Below, piece by piece: positions 55,640-64,000 of a DNA stretch of 64,000 bases. The notes under the pieces were generated by a model. That model did not search any database. It saw only the letters and a list, made by a program, of their open reading frames with translations, and was not told the DNA's origin. How positions within the stretch are numbered: position 1 is the first letter of the stretch; every line of letters begins with the position of its first letter. Source of the DNA: Dactylis glomerata (Eukaryota; Streptophyta; Magnoliopsida; Poales; Poaceae). Position numbers and translations under genes: made by a program. The stretch lies in contig QXEO01000237.1 in assembly GCA_007115705.1 (NCBI GenBank), positions 1,178,001 to 1,242,000 on the forward strand, given 5' to 3'.

Positions 55640-56868
55640 ACAATTAATTTGAATGTATGTGTTATTGCAAGTTTTCTATGGTCATGCACCTCGAATAAGT
55701 TCATCGGTTAAGCCACATTTATCATTTTCTAAGTGACTAAACTCAAAAAATATAGTTTTGGGTTTACTTTAATTCAAAATAATTCAAAATAATTCAAAAC
55801 ATGGTGGAACCTTCCCATGGAGTCTTGTTATGTTACCTACAACCTAGAGAAATAATAATGGAAAAGGAAATTTATCATTTTCTAAGTGACTAAACTCAAA
55901 AAATATAGTTTTGGGTTTAGTTTAATTCAAAATAATTCAAAATAATTCAAAACATGGTGGAACCTTCCCATGGAGTCTTGTTATGTTACCTACAACCTAG
56001 AGAAATAATAATGGAAAAGGAAATATAGAGATATGAAGTTTTTCCCAAAACCACTTCCTAATCCATGAGCTACTAGCTATGAAGATGCAGGGCTTTCTAC
56101 TCAACACACGTCCCAAATACCCACTATGCTTACAAACTTTGTCCAAATGAGTCCAAATTCGTCACACTTGTGTATCTTTGAATTGCAAACAATATCATGT
56201 CGGCCAAAATGTACTATATTGTTCAAATAACACAATCTAACAATTTTTATGCCAAAAGCTTCAATTTCCCTTACTCCCTTTATTATTTGGGTGCCCCTAT
56301 TTTACTTAGTTTTACTCAGTTTTCCCCCTCCGGGTCCACTTGTTTTACTCAGTCCTACTTAGTTTTGCCCTTCCGATAAACATTTCCTCACTTTTCCCCC
56401 TCTTAGTTCTACTCAGTTTTCCTCACTTGTACTCACTGGCTGATCTCTGATTGGTCGAGATGTATGTCACGCGGATCTTGGTTGGTTGATAGCTCAACGT
56501 ACGCTTGCACCGTGGGATCATTTATGATCGGACGGCCTGTATATCTCTCTCTACCTCGATGGATGCATACGGAGAGAAGAGCAGAGCACATACCTACCAA
56601 CCCTAGTAGTCGCATCTTCCTCTCTTACTCTGGCGGTCGCGGCGGCGCGGATCTGCAGCGTGCGTGCGTGCAGCGGCGCGGATCTAACCGTGCGTGCGGC
56701 GGCACGGATCTAACCGTGCGTGCGGCCACGCGGAACTGCAGCGTGCGGCGGCGCGGATCTAACCGTGCGTGCGGCAGTGCGGATCTAACCGTGCGGCGGT
56801 GTGGATCTAAGAGTGCCGGTGAGGATCTAAGAGTGCCGGTGAGTCTCTAACCCTCAGAAATAGTTGAA
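55640..56868. other. MULE non-coding region with tandem duplication and TIR-like block
   Basis: 55717-56022 is a perfect or near-perfect tandem duplication of 153 bp (ATTTATCATTTTCTAAGTGA begins each unit). At 56289-56440 a pyrimidine-rich block (GGGTGCCCC, several ACTCAGTTTTCC units) resembles a MULE terminal repeat in the plus orientation. At about 56635-56830 GC-rich units built on GCGCGGATCTAACCGTGCGT repeat several times. Confidence 0.65.
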
Positions 56869-57672
56869 ATGTCTCTCTCTGTCTCACTTTCGTTTATCTT
56901 CTTAGATCTGTTGATGATGAAGAACACCAAGACGGTGGCCGTGCCGACAGTGCTCACCGATGCCAAGACAATTGAAGCCATCGCCTACAACATCGCTGTG
57001 ACGGCGCAGATCCAGCCTTCAATGTCGGAGCCTACCGATGTCTCACTTCCGTTACCCTCCTCAGATCTGTTGCTGATGGACACCAAGACGGCGGCCGTGT
57101 CGACAGTGCTCCATCTTGAAGCCATCGCCTACAACATCGTTGCGACGGCGCAGATCCAGCCTTCAATGTCGGAGCCTGCCGATGTCTCACTTCTGTTACC
57201 CTCCTCAGATCTGTTGCTGATGGACACCAAGAAGGCGGCCGTGTCGACAGTGCTCATCGATCATCTTGAAGCTATCGCCTACAACATCGCTGCGATGGTG
57301 CAGATCCAGCCTTCAATGTCGGAGCCTGCCGATGTCTCACTTCCATTGCCCTCCTCAGATCTGTTGCTGATAGACACCAAGACGGAGACCGTGTCGATAG
57401 TGGTCATCGATGCCAAGATGATTGAAGCCATTGCCTACAACATCGCTGCGACGGCGCAGATCCAACCCTCCTCCATGTCTGAGTTTGCAGATGGCGCAGA
57501 TCCAGCCACCAAGACGGCGGCGGTGCCAAGAGTGGTTGTGAAGCCGCAGATCCAGCCCTCCTCCATGTCCGAGTTTGCGGATGGCGCAGATGACCACCCC
57601 TCAGCCGCCCGTCGTCCAGGCCCTTCTAGCCCATCGGTGCGCGGCCGTGTTCGACGCCGCAAATTGGGATAA
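56869..57672 (+). CDS. ORF built of four tandem units, unknown function
   Basis: 267 residues from MSLSVSLSFIF. Four units of about 48-52 residues begin near 56884, 57039, 57184 and 57333, each with SSDLLLMDTK, EAIAYNIAATAQIQPSMSEP and DVSLPLPS or variants; then two shorter QIQPSSMSEFADGAD units and a basic end (RGRVRRRKLG). No family recognised. The units keep frame although their lengths differ (145-158 bp at DNA level), which argues for coding. It lies downstream of the transposase and converges with the minus-strand gene. It could be an exon of a larger captured gene. Confidence 0.5.
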   Translation: MSLSVSLSFIFLDLLMMKNTKTVAVPTVLTDAKTIEAIAYNIAVTAQIQPSMSEPTDVSLPLPSSDLLLMDTKTAAVSTVLHLEAIAYNIVATAQIQPSMSEPADVSLLLPSSDLLLMDTKKAAVSTVLIDHLEAIAYNIAAMVQIQPSMSEPADVSLPLPSSDLLLIDTKTETVSIVVIDAKMIEAIAYNIAATAQIQPSSMSEFADGADPATKTAAVPRVVVKPQIQPSSMSEFADGADDHPSAARRPGPSSPSVRGRVRRRKLG

Positions 57673-58072
57673 ATTATGATAAATTTGTATTTTTCAATTT
57701 CAATTTGGGATAAAATTGTTCGAACTACTACCTCCGTCTCAAAAAAAGCTTCTCCACTTTCTCGATGTGTCCCTGTACATCCGAATGTATGATTTGAATT
57801 CTATCCCAACTTGATTGGGAAGATTGATATATATTTGATCCGAGAGGCTGGTACATGCTTTCACTTTTGGGATCCCTTCACTTTTGGAACTCATCCAAAT
57901 TCACTTTTGGGATCCCTTCACTTTTATAAGATGTTCATGCAAGCTAAAATTATCGCGCGCATTACTTAGCACAACTAGGAAATTGTACGCCAAAATACAG
58001 TGGTTAGAGCCACACCAAAATACAGTGGTTAGAGCCATCTACTGAATAACAATTCTATACTATCTAAATCAT
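57673..58072. other. MULE intergenic spacer, possible Stowaway fragment
   Basis: CTACCTCCGTCTCAAAAAAAGCTTC near 57729 resembles one end of a Stowaway MITE, but no matching right end is visible. Repeats of TTCACTTTTGGGATCCC (57869, 57901) and of ACCAAAATACAGTGGTTAGA (about 57992, 58014) lie nearby. Confidence 0.4.
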
Positions 58073-58608
58073 CTACCTCAACCACATAACTGCTAGGACA
58101 GGGATGACACCTAATAAAACTGCCCAGATGAATCTACTTTTCGCCTCTCCCATCACTTGAAGTTCATGTTCTAGATTTTCTACCACTTGATCAGATACGG
58201 CAAGATCTGTCTCAAGTATCAACTTCTCCTTGCAAATAAGCTCTGAATTCTTCTTTTCTTCCTCCACAGTACGCTTCAGCTCGAATATCATCAGGATTTT
58301 ACGGGCCAATTCATCACCTAAATTGGCCACCTTCTCCTCCAAATCCATCCTCTGGCTACACCACTGGGTTAATTCATCTTGGTATGCAATGTACCATGGA
58401 TCATCGGCTTGCCTGGCGAACTGTAACAATAATGGAAAAAAGAACAACTAAAATCACTCCAACAGGCCATGGCGGCACTTAAAATTCAATGGTAGTACAG
58501 AGAGCAGAAGCTAGATACCTGCACTTCTGACGAGGTAGGAGAGGTAGAACGTGGCCACGACATGATCGAATCCCCACCCTCACCGGTGTACCCGCTACGA
58601 CCAGACAT
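58073..58608 (-). CDS. Convergent two-exon gene: coiled-coil, tail-anchored protein
   Basis: Exon 1 58608-58519 (30 codons, starts MSGRSGYTGEGG and ends SPTSSEVQ), GT-AG intron 58518-58421, exon 2 58420-58073, total 145 residues. The Ser/Pro-rich start is followed by FARQADDPWYIAYQDELTQW, a coiled coil of about 70 residues (DLEEKVANLGDEL, ELKRTVEEEKK), and a C-terminal hydrophobic helix (FIWAVLLGVIPVLAVMW) ending one residue before a stop codon, as in a tail anchor. The lengths of the two exons sum to an exact frame. Such Ser-rich start plus coiled coil plus membrane tail is seen in plant GRF-zinc-finger proteins, but no zinc finger is present here. Its placement, convergent with the transposase inside the MULE, recalls mudrA/mudrB of maize MuDR; I see no mudrB homology. 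Confidence 0.65.
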
Positions 58609-59481
58609 TGAGGACTATTTCACACCTGCAAACTCCAATAAATTATGGGAACCGAATCGATTAGGGGGCGGGGGAGGCGGAAGCGGAGGTCTTACCAAGC
58701 TATACTACCAATTGGTGCGCGGAACAAATCCCGGTCGTCGTGGGCGGCGGATTTGCTTGCGGCGGACTTTCCTGCGGTGGGTACAATGCGTGCGGACGAA
58801 ACAAGTGCTGGAGCCGTGGTTGACGTGCAGCGCCGCAGTCCATCCGACGCCGCCGGGGGACAGAGTCGGCGGTGCGACGAGGCGCCGGCGATGGCTGCTC
58901 CGTCCGAGGGTGGGGAACGAGCTGCCAGCGGTTCTCCGATGACTAATGAGATACACAACACTAGGTTCTAGCCATGTTTAGCATAAGATTCACTTTAGAT
59001 TAAGCTGCGAAAATAGTCACCTGCTGGGTCTAGCTTAAGAAAAAATAATTAGCGAACTTGTTGCTTCTCTCTAGCGAAAATAGTCACCTGCTGGGTCTAG
59101 CTTAAGAAAAAGGGCGACCCCAGCGGTCATTGGCTGAGGCGGCCCCACAGAGCGGCTCTATATGATTTTCTCTAAATAAATAGATGACCCCAGCGGTCAT
59201 TGGCTGCGGAGGCCCCACAGAGCGGCAATATATGATTTTCTCTAAATAAATAGACGACACCACTGGTCATTGGCTGCGGCAGCCCCACAGAGCGGCCCCA
59301 TTGGTCATTGGCTGCGGAGGCCCCATAGAGCGGCAATATATGTCTTTTCCTGAAAAATACACGACCCCACTGGTCATTGGCTGCGGCAGCCCTATAGAGC
59401 GGCCCCATTTGTCATTGGCAGCACTGCGTATACAATCAGGAAATAAAACGGCCCACACGTCAGCGATAGATGGATGGCTGC
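58609..59481. repeat. MULE subterminal region with irregular repeats
   Basis: A unit GCGAAAATAGTCACCTGCTG with GGTCTAGCTTAAG follows at about 59008 and 59074. From 59116 to 59422 six irregular copies of GGTCATTGGCTGCGG plus GGCCCCACAGAGCGGC-like sequence occur, some separated by TATGATTTTCTCTAAATAAA. They may be transposase-binding sites; this is inference. A GC-rich plus-strand frame 58562-58942 overlapping the gene start is treated as a shadow. Confidence 0.6.
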
Positions 59482-59721
59482 TCCGACGTGTCTCCTGACC
59501 CTACCCGTCAGCACCATTCAAAAGCATTGGTCAATTCACAACCACCGTGGCTCCCTAGCCGTCACCGGTAACGGTCAAGGCCTCTGACCAGACGGCAACC
59601 CTCCCGTCCGAGCATCTGCGAGGGGTTTCAAACTAGAGGGAGGGGAAAACTGAGGAAAAGTTAAGCGGCTGGGGAAAACTGAGCACAACTAAGGACCCGA
59701 GGGCACGAAAATAGAAATCCC
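59482..59721 (-). repeat. MULE right terminal inverted repeat
   Basis: 240 bp, ends GGCACGAAAATAGAAATCCC, the inverse of the left end; followed by AATAAATAA (59722-59730). Confidence 0.93.
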
Positions 59722-59730
59722 AATAAATAA

Positions 59731-62700
59731 ACAAGCATGTAAACGTAGAGGAAACACTGCGGCTCGATAGCGTGCTATAGTAGTATTAGAATGAATTGAT
59801 TTGAATTAGAAGCTAGTACGAAAAGGAAATACTAGCTTGTGTCCACTCTTGTTGATTTCCTTGAAAAGTTCAACGCTATCTCCTTTTTCCGTTTTTGGGC
59901 TAAGGGGGGAGAAAAGGTGTTGTGCGATTGGATCTACTCTCAATGTCATATTAGTTTACGAGCCGGAGTGAGGTTGCGAGAGGGTTAGCGTAGGATTAAG
60001 GCCACATCTTGGTGTTTGCAGAGAATCATGAATAATTCAAGATTTTTCCTTTTGGTCATATTCTTTTCTGACCATCAAGTTCAGAGGTTTCGAAGGAATA
60101 TGAATAAACTTAACTGTAAGATATGTATTTCTTTTTGCTGGGAGAATTTTGACATTTATGTGAGGGGGGAGAGAGATCACTTGAAATCTCTCTTGCTTTC
60201 TAGAAAAGCTCTTTCAAATAGATTCTCTTGAACAGTAATGTAATTAGTCCCATTAATCTAATCAAATATTAAACCAAACATAGACCAACCTTAGTAGATT
60301 AAGGTTAGCAAACTTAAGTTCAAATAGGGCAGGGCAAATGAATAGAAAGACCAAACATACTTGGAAAATTGTAAATATCCAGATGAATGATTTCTTCTCA
60401 TTGTGTATGATGCATAGTAAAGGTTGGAAATCATGTATGACCGTTCTTCGTGTGTGAAACAATGACACGAGATGTAATGGTAGAATGTCCATGCCTCCTG
60501 AGTTGTTAGACTTGATTAACTCTAACAAGCGCACCGTGACTGCTGTGGTACACCTTCAAACAACACCTCCTCAAGCCCAACAACAACTATGACACATCCA
60601 AGTGGCCTCAAAAAAAGAGCTAGGGCAAAAGCAATACAAGTCGTGGTGAACTCATTCCTAGCTATAAATGTACAAATTTGCTCTCTCTATGAATGGCATG
60701 CTACCTCATTCGGATATGTTATGCATGATTATGTATGAATCCTATGCATGTTTCAAACAAGCAGGGAGGACAAGACGACGAGAAAGAACAAGAATAAGAA
60801 AATAACAGCTAGGAGCTAATCATACTAGACGAACCGGATGTTCAGTCCCAACATATAGGCGTCCTCGAGTGGAGCATCTCTCTCGAAGTACCCAGATCCT
60901 ACCCCTAATATTGGCCTGTAACATCCGACCCCCAGTACATTCGACCAACGTCCAACCTGCACCCAACAATATCGGGCCCGTGTCGGAGGAACCCTCAATG
61001 GCTCTTGCCAATCTCCCCCTATGGTTTCTGTTGGATCGGTGTCCGCCAACAAAAGCAAATGGAGCATGAGTCTAGGTTGGTTTGAATTTGGGTAATTGAA
61101 TGTTTCTCTCTGGGAGGTTGTTGTTGAATTCCCCTTTGCCATATTTCTCCCACTAGTTATTTATCTTATCTTTGCCTTTGGTTCTCCGTGTTCATCATTG
61201 TTTTGATTGTTTCCTTTCCCAATTAACTGTCAATCAATGAAGAGAGACAACATCCCACATCAATAACCGAGATGATGACATTGGTGAGTATCTGGCTAAT
61301 GTGGCACCAGCGGGGTAGTTTGGATCCCATCATCTGCTCCCCGTGGGCGGACTCCGCCCATGTGTTCATGCGCCACACCCGTGAGTGTCTCACAATCTAC
61401 GTGATGTCGCACCTCATCAACTCTCATGATTGTAGGGATCTGTAGCCCCACAAATGATCTGGAAGGACATGGATGTTGCCTAGAAGGGATGGATAGACAA
61501 TTTAAAACTTTTACGGTATTAGCTTGAATAAATACGGAATAAAAGTAGCATTTAATTTGTCCAGCACAAAACATAAATAATCTAGGCTCAACTAAGTGCA
61601 CCAACAACTTATGCTAAAACAACATAAACAACTTTGAGATAGAAAGATATATAATTTCAAGCACGAAGGCTATCACAAAGTAAATTGCATAAGTAAAGGA
61701 GCTTGGATAAGAAAATAACCAAGGCACGTGGAGACGATGATGTATCCCGCAGTTCACACCCTTGCCGATGCTACTCCCGGCCGGTCTCAAAACTATTTAA
61801 CACCCTGAGACGGTAAGAAGGAAACCCTATTAAGAGCATACATTTTTCCTTGCGTATAACCCATTTGACATAGATGATGATGATCTTGATTTCCTCAAAT
61901 TGGACCACATTTCTTGAATGCTCTTCTCGGTGAAGTATTGTGGATTGCTCCCCCGTACTCCAATATGAAAAGACTCTCTTAGGAAAATCTTCACATATCC
62001 ATTACCACCAAATGGATAGAAAGCTTCAAGCATATGATATCTTCAACATGGCTCGTCTTGGACTAGACTTGTCAATCATGATGACGATCACCACTTAACA
62101 TTATCCTCTCATGGGCTATATGAGATCTTCTCATCGATGCATTCCATGGAGAGGTACACCGTGTATGCTTTGTGAGTAGATCATCTTGAATCCCATCTTT
62201 GCATGTTTACTTGATCACCCTTGTATCATTTCTTTTTCTTCATTATGATGATGCCTCTAAGGTAAACATGAATGTTCACTCAATTATATTCTTCTATGCA
62301 TAGTTGCAATAAACTCAACTCTCATATGACCATTATTCGTATAATCCATTGAGTAACACATTGGTCCTCATTCAATATTCTTTGTTATATTGTTCTTACA
62401 ACTTTAAAGCCAACATATGGTTCAAGCATTGTCTATGAACAAGTCCTACATGACTACAAATATAACTCAATTGAAATGTTAGTTTACAAGGATTGTCATT
62501 AGTTACCAAAACAACACATGAGGGCTCCATGCTCTTTCATGATTGATCAAACATGTAGTGTGCCAATATTGAGTATTGGGTATTCTAAGAAGAGGTAGTA
62601 GGAAAGTCCTCTACCATAACCCCATTAACTCTCGAGCGAGAGCCAAGCCACGATACTCCATTATCATCACAAACATCCCAACATGAGAGGGCAACCTTCA

Positions 62701-62756
62701 TAGCGCATTGCATCGGCTACCCTTCGCCACTCGCCTCCACAACCTCGTGTGATGGC
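59731..62756. other. Featureless or decayed repeat DNA
   Basis: No gene supported. Around 60590-60730 one frame reads RARAKAIQVVVNSFLA and then stops, which recalls the C-terminal tail of gypsy polyproteins (TRARAKA...VNSLL); the following 350 bp contain no clear LTR. Around 61280-61480 is a GC-richer block without a frame. The rest (61500-62700) is AT-rich and unstructured to my eye. Confidence 0.4.
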
Positions 62757-64000
62757 TGATGACCCACAAGTATAGGGGGTGTATCGTAGTACTTTTGATA
62801 AATAAGGGTGTCGAACCCAACGAGGAGCAGAAGGTATTGAAAAGTGGTTTTGATCAAGGATTCACTGTAAATACTAGCAAACGGGTTTTCAGGGGTATTT
62901 GGTAATGCAAGTAAATAAAGTGCGAATAAATAAAAGACAATAATAATAATTGCAGCAAGTGGCCCAATCCTTTCTAGAGCAAAGGACAAGCCAGTTGTGT
63001 AACATATGATGACCAAACGTTCTCGAGGACACACAGGAGTTTCTGTCAAGCGCTTTCGCTTCATACCGCTAAATAATCTTTACTGGTTTGATAAGTGTTA
63101 TGGGGGTGAACCTATGCTAGCGCACTACCCTTACTAGGATTAGTACACACTTGTGATTATACCCCTTGCAAGCATCCGCAACTACAAGAAAGTAATTAAG
63201 ATAAATCTAACCACAGCCTTAAACTCTAAGATCCTACGCTCCCTGGTGCAATGGTTTCCTAATGAAGGTTTAGGTTTCTATCACTCCAGCAACCCCACAA
63301 TTAGTAGCCAAATACACAATGCATTCCACTAGGCCCATAAATGGTGAAGTATCATGTAGTCGACGTTCACATGACACCACTAGTGAAATAGCACCACAAC
63401 AAATAAATATCAAACCATTAAATATTACTCAACATAATTCCACTACTAACATCTTGACTTCTCCCATGTCCTCAAGAACTAAACGAACTACTCACAAGAC
63501 ATCATATGGATCATGATCAGAGGTGAAATAATGGTAAATAACAATCTGAACATAAACCTTAATTCAATGGTTCCACTCAATAGCATCAACCACAAGAGTA
63601 ATCAACACCGAGAAAGTTTCCCCTAAGAATTTGACAAGATTCAACCCAAGATGTTACAGCAGATGGCGTGGTGATGGTGAAGATGAAGGTGCTAGTGATG
63701 AGGATGATGGTGATGATGATCCCGATGAAGTCCAGCGCAATGATGATGACAATGGCGATGATCTCCCCTCTCCGGAAAGGAATTTCCCTGGCAGATTCCT
63801 ACCTGCCGGAGAGCTTTTCTCTCTCTAGTGTTTTCTGCCCCACAGAGGGGGCGGTGTCTATCTCTGAGCCCCCACCCCCTTGACTTAGGTTCTCGGGAAC
63901 GACGATATACGCGAAGGGGCGATGGCAGTAGTGGGCCAGGGTGGCCTCACCACAGGTCAGTGTGTCCAGGGGTAGGCCCGCGCCCCCTGTGGGTGAGCCC
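62757..64000 (-). repeat. Athila-like LTR, minus strand, cut by the window end
   Basis: On the minus strand the sequence ends CCCCTATACTTGTGGGTCATCA, close to the B LTR end (CTATACTTGTGGGATATCA), and the preceding CTCCTCGTTGGGTTCGACA is also shared with B. No primer site follows on the minus strand, so this is a 3' LTR end or a solo LTR; ATGGC (62752-62756) would be its target duplication. A GAT-rich block at 63660-63760 and a GC-rich part near 63890-64000 lie within the LTR. Confidence 0.7.

Larger units (their letters stand above)
51902..59721 (+). mobile_element. Complete Mutator-like element (MULE), 7.8 kb
   Basis: Terminal inverted repeats of about 240 bp (51902-52142 and 59482-59721) beginning GGGATTTCTATTTTCGTGCC, with perfect 9-bp duplications. 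It encodes a three-exon transposase (52235-55639), a repeat-built ORF (56869-57672) and a convergent two-exon gene (58608-58073, minus). The transposase is full length, with catalytic residues visible, but intron 1 has a damaged donor. Of all elements here it looks closest to autonomous. Confidence 0.95.

Noticed and set aside
58562..58942. Plus-strand 126-residue frame near the MULE right end
   Set aside because: Overlaps the start of the minus-strand spliced gene and the GC-rich subterminal DNA; no domain.
59116..59422. Repeat cluster resembling a CRISPR array
   Set aside because: Units and spacings are irregular, the genome is plant, and no cas-like genes are present; it is a MULE subterminal repeat.
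60869..61069. 66-residue plus-strand frame
   Set aside because: No family match and stops in the neighbouring frames; at best part of a decayed gypsy tail.
63631..63883. Asp/Glu-rich frames near the right edge
   Set aside because: Product of a GAT/GAC-rich low-complexity block inside an LTR, not a gene.

Overview
This window is plant nuclear DNA made almost entirely of nested transposable elements. I see no bacterial operon, rRNA, tRNA or CRISPR array, and no confidently recognised host gene. The mix of long-LTR Ty3/gypsy elements of Athila and Tat type, a CACTA end, Helitrons, a Stowaway-type MITE and a large Mutator-like element (MULE) suggests a large-genome grass, most likely of the tribe Triticeae. 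That is an inference from repeat style; no species or library family name was verified.

Left half (1-29627). Bases 1-300 are the end of a CACTA transposon inside element A, a Tat-type LTR retrotransposon on the plus strand. A keeps a damaged protease segment (386-874) and a multi-exon antisense gene running from about 12034 down to 1238. It has no room for reverse transcriptase or integrase. Element B (2691-9619, direct repeats GTGTC), an Athila-like LTR element without coding capacity, interrupts the antisense gene. A's 3' LTR (13281-13325 plus 29335-29627) is split by a 16-kb inverted pair of nearly identical gypsy elements, E1 (minus, 13326-21237) and E2 (plus, 21412-29334). They meet head to head around a 174-bp pol remnant.

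Middle (29628-47504). Element C is an Athila-like LTR element on the minus strand with a broken gag-protease gene and no polymerase. A sits in its 3' LTR. A 3.0-kb Helitron (33010-36049) sits in its interior. Element D (40019-46855, direct repeats GTATG) sits in its 5' LTR. D is young and unusual: one long ORF joins a gag start directly to RNase H and integrase, and an antisense ORF encodes an AT-hook plus a B3-like DNA-binding domain.

Right part (47505-64000). C lies in a Helitron-like segment that ends at 51044 and carries exon-like pieces. After an 850-bp spacer comes a complete MULE (51902-59721) with about 240-bp terminal inverted repeats and perfect 9-bp direct repeats AATAAATAA. It holds a three-exon transposase gene, an ORF built of four tandem units, and a convergent two-exon gene for a coiled-coil, tail-anchored protein. 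Then comes 3 kb of featureless or decayed repeat DNA, and at 62757 an incomplete Athila-like LTR on the minus strand.

Relative order of insertion: C, then A, D and the Helitron into C; B, the CACTA element and E1/E2 into A. Best candidates for something new are D's antisense B3/AT-hook gene with its gag-RNase H-integrase fusion, the MULE's two accessory genes, and the E1/E2 palindrome.
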